Counted from the stretch's first letter, positions 1 to 6,324 are shown. The stretch: DNA of 6,397 nt from Burkholderiales bacterium (GCA_021205255.1 JAJPXW010000305.1:1-6397), one strand, 5' to 3'. Made by a program: numbers and translations. The notes: generated from the sequence alone by a model not told the origin.

Positions 1-198
1 ATATACAATTAAAAGTTAGGGTTTTATTTTAGGTCCTTTTATAAAGAAAATAAACCTTATACACTCAATCATCTTTCTTAACCATAGGAGGTCATCCAAA
101 CATTTACTAACTCGTTTAAAGCGGTGTAGGTATTTATTTTTAACAAGCTAACATAAATTTTCAACACCTTAAAAACCTAAATTCTCAAGGGGATTTAA
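1..198 (+). promoter_or_regulatory. AT-rich leader upstream of the transporter; no gene seen
   Basis: This stretch is strongly AT-rich, and I find no reading frame worth calling in it. It must contain the transporter's translation signal and probably its promoter. A TATAAA hexamer lies at 40-45, but nothing close to TTGACA sits at the right distance upstream, so I do not assign a promoter. A weak two-part dyad could fold in the leader: GGTGT at 123-127 with ACACC at 164-168, and ATTTAT at 132-137 with ATAAAT at 153-158. An unusually long Shine-Dalgarno-like string lies at 85-98 with no start codon after it. The region may also contain the end of an upstream transcription unit. I see no stop codon context or terminator that shows this. 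Confidence 0.4.
188..193 (+). promoter_or_regulatory. Ribosome binding site of the DcuC-family gene
   Basis: AGGGGA sits five bases before the ATG at 199. It is a good Shine-Dalgarno match at normal spacing and supports this start for the transporter. Confidence 0.75.
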
Positions 199-1596
199 AT
201 GCTAAGTGTTATTCTCGGCATTGTCGTAACTGCTTTAGTAGTAGTCCTTCTTTTGAAAGGCTTCTATCCACAGGCCTGCTTGTTTATCGGTGGTGCCCTG
301 CTGCTTTTATGCACCTGGATTTTTGGTCTTGGACCACTTCTTGATGCTAAGCACACTACGAACTTTGCAGGCTTCGATATTTTCAAAGTTTTTGGTGACG
401 GCTTTTCCACTAGAATCGGTGGATTAGGCCTCCAGCTTATGGCTATTGGAGGCTTTTCTCGTTATATGGAACACGTAGGTGCCTCCGAGGCACTTTTCCG
501 AGTCTTTAAAAAGCCTCTACAAGCCATAAAATCGCCATATTGGCTGCTCGGCGCCTCCTTCATCGTCTCGCAGATTATGGTCATCTTTGTACCATCGCAC
601 GCAGGCTTGGCTCTTTTGCTCATGGTCACGCTCTATCCGTTGCTAGTTCGCACAGGCGTGAGTCCAATGTCAGCTCTTGGCGTAATTGGCTGTGCGCAGT
701 TCGTAGATGCGGGTCCTGGATCGGGAAACTGCAACTTGGCAGCTCAAGTTTCTGGCATGGACGTTGCAGAATACTTCGTAGACTTCCAGCTTCCAATGTT
801 TATAGTTCTCGTATTGGTTGTGGCAGTAGCACATATGTATGTCCAACGTTGGTGGGACCGTAGAGAGGGATGGAAGTTTGATCCGAATAATATTCATACT
901 CTTGCTGGTACTAAACAAGTAGAAGAAAAAGCACCTGCACCAACCATCTACGCTATTCTTCCAGTAATTCCGCTTTTCTTGATCATCGTCTTCTCAAAGG
1001 TCGTTGGTTCTAAAATTAGGATCGATGTCGTAACTGCCATGGTTATCTCAACATGGATAGCAATAGTTTTTGAAATCTGCCGTTGGCGCTCTTTCAAGAC
1101 AGTCCTTGGCACTTTCAAGCTATTCTTTGAAGGCATGGGCACCATACTGGTTGGAGTCGTCTCCCTTATCGTTTGCGGTGAATTCTTGGCAGCCGGCCTT
1201 ATTAAATCCGGATGCATGCAGACTTTGATCGATGCAGCTATTTCTGCTGGTTTCGGAGTAGCTGTTATGGTCTTCGTAGGAAGTATTCTGCTTTGGATAT
1301 TTGCGTTCATCATGGGTTCAGGAAATGCCGCTTTCTTCTCCTTTGCACCATTGGTTCCACCTATAGCAAAGGCATTGGGACAGCCAATCGTTGATATTCT
1401 GTTCCCACTTCAGATGATAGTTGGATTCGGACGTGTGGCCTCACCAATTACAGGAGCCATAGTAGCTATTGCAACAATGGCTGGCGTATCTTCATTCCAA
1501 GTTGCAAAGAGAACTTGCATACCGATGTTCATTGCCACAATTGCCGCATTTATTATTTACTACCTCTTCTACTATCATCCAATTCCTATTAATTAA
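199..1596 (+). CDS. dcuC: DcuC-family anaerobic C4-dicarboxylate transporter
   Basis: This is a 465-residue polytopic inner-membrane protein, about the usual DcuC length. Family members exchange or export C4-dicarboxylates such as succinate, fumarate and malate during anaerobic growth. About ten to twelve hydrophobic segments are visible, for example near residues 2-20, 25-43, 115-148, 198-215, 250-267, 276-294, 312-333, 350-373, 399-425 and 440-459. Family-like motifs include GPGSGNCNLAAQ (172-183) followed by SGMDVAEYF (185-193), GSGNAAFFSF (373-382), and GRVASPITGA (411-420) leading into AKRTCIP (436-442). A charged loop near 216-247 separates the two halves. The ATG is preceded by a good ribosome binding site. 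As first gene of a run containing a fumarase-like hydro-lyase, it probably carries that pathway's substrate or product. Family assignment is firm. The symbol is by family only, and both transport direction and exact substrate are inferred. Confidence 0.88.
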   Translation: MLSVILGIVVTALVVVLLLKGFYPQACLFIGGALLLLCTWIFGLGPLLDAKHTTNFAGFDIFKVFGDGFSTRIGGLGLQLMAIGGFSRYMEHVGASEALFRVFKKPLQAIKSPYWLLGASFIVSQIMVIFVPSHAGLALLLMVTLYPLLVRTGVSPMSALGVIGCAQFVDAGPGSGNCNLAAQVSGMDVAEYFVDFQLPMFIVLVLVVAVAHMYVQRWWDRREGWKFDPNNIHTLAGTKQVEEKAPAPTIYAILPVIPLFLIIVFSKVVGSKIRIDVVTAMVISTWIAIVFEICRWRSFKTVLGTFKLFFEGMGTILVGVVSLIVCGEFLAAGLIKSGCMQTLIDAAISAGFGVAVMVFVGSILLWIFAFIMGSGNAAFFSFAPLVPPIAKALGQPIVDILFPLQMIVGFGRVASPITGAIVAIATMAGVSSFQVAKRTCIPMFIATIAAFIIYYLFYYHPIPIN

Positions 1597-1617
1597 TCCA
1601 AGACAGTTTATGTTTAG

Positions 1618-1651
1618 AGGTGGCGCTTGCACATTTCGGTAAGAGCCACCT
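1618..1651 (+). promoter_or_regulatory. Intergenic hairpin between transporter and ridA-like gene
   Basis: AGGTGGC at 1618-1624 is perfectly complementary to GCCACCT at 1645-1651. After one G/A mismatch, CTT at 1626-1628 also pairs with AAG at 1641-1643, leaving a loop of about 12 bases. The following sequence (ATCAACC) has no T-run, so it is not a standard intrinsic terminator. It could be a weak terminator, an mRNA-stabilising 3' end for the transporter message, or a processing site that sets different levels for transporter and enzymes. Confidence 0.55.
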
Positions 1652-1684
1652 ATCAACCTAGGAATCATTTCTTCATTAAACATT

Positions 1685-1690
1685 GAGGAA
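1685..1690 (+). promoter_or_regulatory. Ribosome binding site of the ridA-like gene
   Basis: GAGGAA lies five bases before the ATG at 1696. It supports this start, which gives a protein beginning MSGYPSAIGPY, the expected N-terminus of a short RidA protein. Confidence 0.75.
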
Positions 1691-1695
1691 TATTT

Positions 1696-2061
1696 ATGAG
1701 TGGATATCCAAGCGCTATAGGTCCTTACTCAGCTTATAGAAAAGCAGGAGACCTTCTGTTTATCTCAGGTCAGATTCCTGTTTGCCCAGAAAGCGGAAAT
1801 GTCGTTGAAGGCGGCATAAAAGAGCAGACCAAGCGTTCTCTTGAAAATGTAAAGGCTATTTTGGAAGAAAATGGCCTTTCTTTTAAAAACGTAGTAAAAA
1901 CTACTGTCTTTCTTTCTGATATTGCTAACTTTGTTCCAATGAACGAAGTTTATGCCAGCTATTTCGGAAGCCCTTATCCAGCGAGATCGGCTTTTGCGGT
2001 CAAAGACCTCCCTAAAGCTGTTTTAGTAGAAATTGAAGTTATTGCTTCAACTAAAACCTAG
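1696..2061 (+). CDS. ridA: RidA/YjgF/UK114-family enamine/imine deaminase
   Basis: A small cytosolic protein of 121 residues, close to the usual RidA length of about 125-130. RidA enzymes are trimers that hydrolyse reactive 2-enamine/2-imine intermediates, released by PLP enzymes, to 2-keto acids and ammonia. Family landmarks are present: IGPY (8-11), SGQIP (24-28), NVKAILEENGL (51-61), VVKTTVFLSD (66-75), PARSAF (95-100) and LPKAVLVEIEVIA (105-117). By eye, Arg97 and Glu112 match E. coli RidA Arg105 and Glu120, and the active-site arginine is retained, so a true deaminase is likely rather than an arginine-less Rid paralogue. It lies 45 bases before a PLP beta-lyase gene, the class of enzyme that makes RidA substrates. 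This suggests a dedicated partner rather than a general housekeeping copy. The symbol is by family only. Confidence 0.9.
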   Translation: MSGYPSAIGPYSAYRKAGDLLFISGQIPVCPESGNVVEGGIKEQTKRSLENVKAILEENGLSFKNVVKTTVFLSDIANFVPMNEVYASYFGSPYPARSAFAVKDLPKAVLVEIEVIASTKT

Positions 2062-2093
2062 ACCACCTTACTTCCCGACATTTTGTAATTATT

Positions 2094-2098
2094 AGGAG
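2094..2098 (+). promoter_or_regulatory. Ribosome binding site of the PLP lyase gene
   Basis: AGGAG sits eight bases before the ATG at 2107 and supports that start. The 45-base gap from the ridA-like stop holds no hairpin that I can see, so the two genes are probably co-transcribed. Confidence 0.75.
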
Positions 2099-2106
2099 AA
2101 CAATTA

Positions 2107-3279
2107 ATGAAAGTTAGAACAACCTTATGCCATACAGGGCGTGGAGATCAGACCCAAGAAGTCAGGTCAGTTAACGCTCCTGTCATGAGAGCCTCCACCA
2201 TTCTTTTCCAAAATTATGAAACTTGGCAGAAATATCGTGATCTGCGCAAGAAAGAGAGAGTACTGAGCTATGGTGCCCGTGGCACAGCTACTAACTTTGA
2301 ATTGGAAAAACTGGTTTGCGAGCTCGAAGGTGGTTACAGAGCCCAACTTTTCCCAACTGGACTAGCTTCTTTAGCAATGGTACTTTTGAACTATGCAAAA
2401 GCTGGTACCCATTACATCATTTCTGACGCCATCTATGGTCCTGTAAGAACAGTTGCTGAGGAATTCCTGAAAAAAGTAGATGTTGAAGTTAGCTACTGCA
2501 AGGCTGATTGCTCCAACCTAGAAGAGCTTATTAAACCGAACACAACTCTTCTTCTTTGCGAAAGCCCAGGATCCATTCTTTATGAAATTGTTGACTTGCC
2601 AAAAGTCTCCAAGATCGCCCATGACCATGGAATGATCGTTGCTATCGATAATACTTGGGCTAGCGGTTTCCTATTCCAACCATTGAAGCACGGTGCTGAT
2701 ATCTCTGTCATTGCCGCCACCAAATATCTAAGCGGACACTCTGATGTGACCATGGGTATTGTGGTTTGCAACGAGAAAACTTGGCCTAGCTTCTCAGTCT
2801 TGCCAGAGGCTCTTGGCTTTACAACAAGCCCAGACGATGCCTACCTCGTTATGCGTGGAATAAGAACTTTGCCAGTTCGCCTAAGACAGCATGAAAAGAC
2901 AAACGATCAGGTCGTCGAATACTTGAAGACACGGCCAGAAATAAAGACTATTTTTTATCCTAAGCTTGAAACACATCCAGGCCATGACGTATTCATGAAA
3001 CTCTACGATGGTGCTAACGGAATGCTCACCATTGAATTAGCAGACGGATATACCAAAGAGGATGCGGTCAAGTTCCAAGATGCACTGAAATATTTTGCTT
3101 GCGGAGCGAGCTGGGGTGGCTACGAGAGCCTTGCAACTGTGACCACACCCCCTAGAACAGCTACAGACTGGAGCAAGAGAGGCCCATTTGTTAGATTCCA
3201 TATTGGTCTCGAGGATGCAGAGGATCTTATAGAAGACCTTGGACAAGCTCTGGATTTGATTTCAAAAGAAAAGAAGTAA
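2107..3279 (+). CDS. Cys/Met-metabolism PLP enzyme, cystathionine beta-lyase-like
   Basis: A 390-residue fold-type I PLP enzyme of the Cys/Met metabolism family, full length for a MetC-type lyase. MetC cleaves cystathionine to homocysteine, pyruvate and ammonia, and many relatives cleave cysteine or other thioethers. The PLP lysine is Lys206 in the motif ATKYLSGHSD (204-213). Asp181 in AIDNTWASG (179-187) would bind the pyridine nitrogen. Tyr56 and Arg58 in YGARGT (55-60 region) match the MetC phosphate-binding pair, and Tyr110 is the likely stacking tyrosine. SWGGYESL (335-342) and FVRFHIGLED (361-370) are typical of the beta-lyase branch. The pairing with a RidA-family gene fits an enzyme that releases an aminoacrylate-type intermediate. 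Gene context with dicarboxylate enzymes rather than methionine genes suggests a catabolic substrate. Beta-lyase is favoured over gamma-lyase or gamma-synthase from motif resemblance only, so no symbol is given. Confidence 0.85.
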   Translation: MKVRTTLCHTGRGDQTQEVRSVNAPVMRASTILFQNYETWQKYRDLRKKERVLSYGARGTATNFELEKLVCELEGGYRAQLFPTGLASLAMVLLNYAKAGTHYIISDAIYGPVRTVAEEFLKKVDVEVSYCKADCSNLEELIKPNTTLLLCESPGSILYEIVDLPKVSKIAHDHGMIVAIDNTWASGFLFQPLKHGADISVIAATKYLSGHSDVTMGIVVCNEKTWPSFSVLPEALGFTTSPDDAYLVMRGIRTLPVRLRQHEKTNDQVVEYLKTRPEIKTIFYPKLETHPGHDVFMKLYDGANGMLTIELADGYTKEDAVKFQDALKYFACGASWGGYESLATVTTPPRTATDWSKRGPFVRFHIGLEDAEDLIEDLGQALDLISKEKK

Positions 3280-3299
3280 GCCACTTTAATTTCTGATAT

Positions 3300-3322
3300 T
3301 CGGGTAGGATTTTCCTACCCGA
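3300..3322 (+). terminator. Perfect 10-bp hairpin after the PLP lyase gene; possible terminator or attenuator
   Basis: TCGGGTAGGA at 3300-3309 pairs perfectly with TCCTACCCGA at 3313-3322 around a three-base TTT loop. The fold is compact and GC-rich and starts 21 bases after the lyase stop codon, a typical terminator position. The downstream bases (TTCTCC) are not a real T-run, so termination may be partial. This would divide the window into an upstream transporter-RidA-lyase part and a downstream hydro-lyase-MmgE/PrpD part, with read-through possible. Confidence 0.55.
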
Positions 3323-3328
3323 TTCTCC

Positions 3329-3350
3329 AAGTGATATTTATCTATCACTT
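3329..3350 (+). promoter_or_regulatory. Second dyad, 8-bp arms, ahead of the hydro-lyase genes
   Basis: AAGTGATA at 3329-3336 and TATCACTT at 3343-3350 are perfect inverted arms around the six-base spacer TTTATC. The dyad follows the first hairpin by six bases and ends 27 bases before the alpha-subunit ATG. It is AT-rich, and the total length of 22 bases suits a dimeric regulator's operator as well as an RNA hairpin. It is not a CRP site: the GTGA and TCAC halves are ten bases apart rather than six. It does not match the FNR TTGAT-N4-ATCAA pattern either. Confidence 0.45.
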
Positions 3351-3377
3351 ACCTCTGCAAATTGCACTAATCATGAG

Positions 3378-4304
3378 ATGGTAATGAACACATTAAAACT
3401 CCCATACGAACAGGTCTACGAACTACTGCATAAGGCATGCACCAGCATTTCTCCCGACGCTCTCTTCTTAATGCAAGAAGCTACTAATCGCGAGACCAAT
3501 AAAGAAGCAAAGACTTTCCTAGAGACAATGCTCCGCAACGTTGAGCTAGCTGGTCAAAAAGATAAACCTCTGTGCCAGTCTCCCGGTTTTCCGTCAGTTT
3601 GGATTCGATGGGGAGAAGCTATCGCTCCTGATTTAACTAACTTGACCGACAACATCACGAAGGCCGTCATTGAATGCACTAAGGAAGGCTATATACGTCC
3701 TTCTATAGTGCATCCCCTTACTCGCTTTAATCCAGGCGACTCTTCGGGAGAAGGAGTGCCAAATTTTGAGCTCCGCTACAACAAGAATCTCCCCTATTGT
3801 GAAATTATTGCTAGTGCGAAAGGCTGTGGCGCCGAGCTTCCCAATGTCGCCAAAATCCTTACGCCTGCCACTTTAGGTAAAAATTTCAAAGGATTTAAGC
3901 AACTCGTTATGGATACAGTTTCAGGATCCAACGGAAATATGGGAGCCAGAGGCTATCCTTGCCCACCATTCTCTTTAGGTATTGGAGTTGGCGGTCAAAT
4001 GGATGTTGCTGCCAAACTCTCAAGGGAAGCCATTTCTACAAGAAACTGGCTCGATCATAATCCTGATCCAATCTTTGACGAACTTGAGCAGGAGCTTCTA
4101 GCTGATATCAATAAACTTCAGAATGGACCAGCTGGCATTGGTGGCGACACTACCGCCATAGCGGTAAAAATTGGCTGGGCTGCCACACATACAGCTGTTT
4201 GCCCAGTAGTAATCAATTTCCATTGCTGGACTGCACGTCGCTTTGGTATCAGAGTCTTCCCCGACGGACATGTCGAAAAACTTTTCCAAGTGGAGCAGCA
4301 ATAA
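3378..4304 (+). CDS. Class I fumarase/tartrate dehydratase-type hydro-lyase, alpha subunit
   Basis: A 308-residue protein, close to E. coli TtdA in size, that builds the [4Fe-4S] half of a two-subunit hydro-lyase (fumarase, L(+)-tartrate dehydratase or mesaconase type). By eye the cluster cysteines are Cys66 (PLCQSPG), Cys195 (YPCPPF) and Cys283 (HCWTARR). Other family marks are NPGDSSGEGVP (118-128), KGCGAELPN (148-156), GIGVGGQMD (201-209), GPAGIGGDTTA (250-260) and His271. The usual CQDTG motif has become CQSPG at 66-70, so an Asp and a Thr next to the first cluster cysteine are replaced. This suggests an altered substrate or mechanism. The start is uncertain: ATGs at 3378 and 3384 are in frame, both with weak ribosome binding signals, and MNTLKLPYEQ from 3384 may be the true N-terminus. 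The stop codon abuts the beta subunit. Confidence 0.88.
   Translation: MVMNTLKLPYEQVYELLHKACTSISPDALFLMQEATNRETNKEAKTFLETMLRNVELAGQKDKPLCQSPGFPSVWIRWGEAIAPDLTNLTDNITKAVIECTKEGYIRPSIVHPLTRFNPGDSSGEGVPNFELRYNKNLPYCEIIASAKGCGAELPNVAKILTPATLGKNFKGFKQLVMDTVSGSNGNMGARGYPCPPFSLGIGVGGQMDVAAKLSREAISTRNWLDHNPDPIFDELEQELLADINKLQNGPAGIGGDTTAIAVKIGWAATHTAVCPVVINFHCWTARRFGIRVFPDGHVEKLFQVEQQ
4292..4295 (+). promoter_or_regulatory. Ribosome binding site of the beta subunit, inside the alpha gene
   Basis: GGAG lies nine bases before the beta ATG and within the last codons of alpha. The stop and start are joined as TAAATG, so terminating ribosomes probably re-initiate, favouring equal amounts of both subunits. 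Confidence 0.65.
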
Positions 4305-4898
4305 ATGGCGACCTACGAACTGAACCTCCCTGTTGACGACGCAGAAGTCGAGAAACTTAAAGTTGGTGACATCGTCTACTTGAACGGTCTAGTCTGCACA
4401 GCCCGCGACATCGCTCACTTGAAGATGCGCGAGTTGGTCAACAACAATCAACCCTTACCAGAAAATATTAAAGGCGGTGCTATTTTCCACGCCGGTCCTG
4501 TGATGAAGAAAGACGAGAACGGAAAATGGTATTTAAGCGTGATTGGGCCGACTACCTCTATCCGGATGGAGCCTCATGCAGACTTTATTGGTCAGCAAGG
4601 CGTTAAAGTCATAATCGGTAAAGGCGGAATGGGCAAAGATACTAAGGAAGCCCTACAGAAATACAAGCAGGTGTACTTACAAGCATGCCCAGGCTGTGCA
4701 GTAGTTCTAGCGGAAGGAATCGTGGGATCTAAAGAACCCCATTGGTTCGAGGCTGGAATGCCAGAAGCAATGTGGCCCTTAACTGCCAAGCATTTTGGAC
4801 CTTTCCTAGTCACTATGGATTCTCATGGTGGAAGCCGCTATGACGATGTTCAGAAGAATGCGCAGAGAATAGCCAAAGAAATTATGGATTCCAAATAA
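4305..4898 (+). CDS. Class I fumarase/tartrate dehydratase-type hydro-lyase, beta subunit
   Basis: A 197-residue protein matching the C-terminal domain of class I fumarases and TtdB in length and motifs. It completes the active site with the Fe-S alpha subunit. Visible landmarks are GLVCTARDIAH (28-38), GGAIFHAGPV (57-66), GPTTSIRM (81-88), the glycine loop VIIGKGGMG (102-110), YLQACPGCAV (124-133) and a C-terminal stretch including MPEAMWPL and FGPFLVTMDSHG (164-175). From Leishmania fumarase structures, the substrate-contacting residues are expected to be Arg34 (ARD), Thr83 and Arg87 (TTSIR) and Lys106 (GKG). All are retained, so the enzyme should still bind a dicarboxylate. It begins directly after the alpha stop codon and is followed after 27 bases by the MmgE/PrpD gene. 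Whether the substrate is fumarate/malate, tartrate, mesaconate or another compound cannot be told from this subunit. Confidence 0.9.
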   Translation: MATYELNLPVDDAEVEKLKVGDIVYLNGLVCTARDIAHLKMRELVNNNQPLPENIKGGAIFHAGPVMKKDENGKWYLSVIGPTTSIRMEPHADFIGQQGVKVIIGKGGMGKDTKEALQKYKQVYLQACPGCAVVLAEGIVGSKEPHWFEAGMPEAMWPLTAKHFGPFLVTMDSHGGSRYDDVQKNAQRIAKEIMDSK

Positions 4899-4913
4899 TC
4901 TCACAGTCTCTCT

Positions 4914-4919
4914 GGAGGA
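4914..4919 (+). promoter_or_regulatory. Ribosome binding site of the MmgE/PrpD gene
   Basis: GGAGGA is a near-ideal Shine-Dalgarno sequence ending six bases before the ATG at 4926. The gap from the beta stop is only 27 bases with no hairpin, so the gene is probably co-transcribed with the hydro-lyase. Confidence 0.8.
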
Positions 4920-4925
4920 AAGCTA

Positions 4926-6314
4926 ATGGTTAGTGTAGACAAACAACTATCACCGTCTGCCGAATGTGCTAAGTTCGTCGCAAAGGTCACCTATGCGGAT
5001 TTGCCCAAAACTGTAGTCGACTTCGTCAAAAAAGATGTTCTGGACTGGTTGGGATGCGCCATTGCCGGTTCAGCCGATCCGTCTTCGGTCCCTATTAAGA
5101 AAGTAGAACAGCTTCTTGGTGGCACACCAGAGGCGCAAATCGTAAGTATGGACCGTGGAAACTTGCAGTACGCCGCTATGTGCAATGCATATTTTGGCCA
5201 TATTACGGAAACTGACGATGTCGATAAAGACAGCATTACGCATCCAGCCACCATTAATATTCCTCCAGCACTCGCATTGTCGGAGTTCCTAAAAAAGAAT
5301 GGTAAGGATTTAATCCTTGCAATAACTTGCGGTTTTGAAGTCATGCTCAGAATTGGAGCTGCAATCACGCCTGAGCATTACCAGATTTTTCACACCACTT
5401 CCACTGCCGGTGTCTTTGGTGCAGCTATGGCTTCTGGAAAATTGCTAGGTCTTTCAGAGCCTCAGCTCCTATCCGCTTTAGGCAATGCCGGAACAACAGC
5501 AGCTGGACTATGGCAGTTCCTCGACGATGGCGCCATGAGCAAATTCCTTCATACTGCTAATGCCGCTGGCAATGGACTTCTAGTGGCATTACTAGCGAAA
5601 AATGGTTTCACTGGCGCCACTCAGATCTTAGAAGGCAAAAAAGGTTTCTTCGCCGGCTATGCAAGACAGGAACCAAAGTTAGAAGTTTTCACGGACTTTG
5701 GTCAAAAATGGCGTACCGCTTTAGTGTCTTTCAAGCCGTATCCCTGCTGCCGGCACATACATTCAGCCATTGATGCGGCTCTTGATGTCCGCAACAAATT
5801 GCAAGGTAAGAAAATTGCCGAGGCAACCTTATATACCTATAACACTGCAAATTCAGTAGCCGGTAAAAGAGCTCCAAAAAATGAAAGAGAAGCAAAGTTT
5901 AGCCTTGCCTATTGTGTTGCCAGCGCTTTACTCAGAGGCACTCCTTCCCAGAAGGACTTTTCTCAATCCATGGTAGACGATCCAGAAGTCAAGTCCTTGG
6001 AATCCTTGATTAATGTTAAGGAAAACAATGAATTCAGTGCTTGCGTTCCAAAAAATTGGCCAGCACGCCTTGAAGTAATTACTGATGACGGAGAAAAAAT
6101 TACAGCACAAGTTTGGAATCCAACAGGAGATCCAGAGAACTCAATTGATTGGGATTCCTTGATTCAAAAGTTCCAACTTCTAACTGAAGGAATTATTACT
6201 TCTGAAGGTCAAGAGAAGATCATCAAGTTATGTAGGAGTCTCGATACTCTTGAATCTACTAGCTCATTAATAGGAATAGTTAACGAAACTTATAAAAATA
6301 AGCCAAGAACTTAG
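4926..6314 (+). CDS. MmgE/PrpD-family enzyme (dehydratase, epimerase or decarboxylase)
   Basis: A 462-residue cytosolic protein of normal family length. The family includes 2-methylcitrate dehydratase PrpD, cis-aconitate decarboxylase and iminodisuccinate epimerase, all acting on polycarboxylates without a metal cofactor. An N-terminal helical region (10-245) contains LDWLGCAIAG (39-48), GHITETDDVD (91-100), ITHPATINIPPALA (104-117) and AAMASGKLLGL (166-176). The smaller lid-like domain begins near SFKPYPCCRHIHSAID (268-283), and the family-type FSLAYCVASALLRG lies at 325-338. GDPENSIDWD (401-410) near the C-terminus is also family-typical. Candidate active-site residues are Asp97, Asp98, His106, His156 and the His277/His279 pair. 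Compared by eye with mammalian IRG1, Asp93 and Thr97 are replaced by Glu95 and Val99. A standard cis-aconitate decarboxylase is therefore unlikely. No prpB or prpC neighbour supports propionate metabolism. The substrate is unknown but probably linked to that of the hydro-lyase. Confidence 0.87.
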   Translation: MVSVDKQLSPSAECAKFVAKVTYADLPKTVVDFVKKDVLDWLGCAIAGSADPSSVPIKKVEQLLGGTPEAQIVSMDRGNLQYAAMCNAYFGHITETDDVDKDSITHPATINIPPALALSEFLKKNGKDLILAITCGFEVMLRIGAAITPEHYQIFHTTSTAGVFGAAMASGKLLGLSEPQLLSALGNAGTTAAGLWQFLDDGAMSKFLHTANAAGNGLLVALLAKNGFTGATQILEGKKGFFAGYARQEPKLEVFTDFGQKWRTALVSFKPYPCCRHIHSAIDAALDVRNKLQGKKIAEATLYTYNTANSVAGKRAPKNEREAKFSLAYCVASALLRGTPSQKDFSQSMVDDPEVKSLESLINVKENNEFSACVPKNWPARLEVITDDGEKITAQVWNPTGDPENSIDWDSLIQKFQLLTEGIITSEGQEKIIKLCRSLDTLESTSSLIGIVNETYKNKPRT

Positions 6315-6324
6315 AAAACAATAG

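Noticed and set aside
40..45. TATAAA as a sigma-70 -10 box for the transporter
   Set aside because: The hexamers 16-18 bases upstream (around TTAGGG) do not resemble a -35 box, and such AT-rich DNA gives many chance matches.
540..863. A 107-codon plus-strand frame inside the transporter gene
   Set aside because: It overlaps the DcuC frame completely, is rich in Arg and Ser as out-of-frame translations often are, and has no ribosome binding site that I can see.
948..1313. A 121-codon open frame on the minus strand inside the transporter gene
   Set aside because: It lies fully within the well-supported dcuC frame, resembles no family I recognise, and is best explained as a shadow of the coding strand. 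The same holds for the minus-strand frames inside the lyase, hydro-lyase and MmgE/PrpD genes.
3329..3350. Possible CRP or FNR binding site
   Set aside because: The GTGA and TCAC halves are ten bases apart, not the six expected for CRP, and the arms do not fit the FNR pattern.
4926..6314. Propionate (methylcitrate) pathway gene prpD
   Set aside because: No prpB, prpC or acnD-type neighbour is present, and the context is a fumarase-like hydro-lyase plus PLP lyase, so the specific prpD name is not justified.
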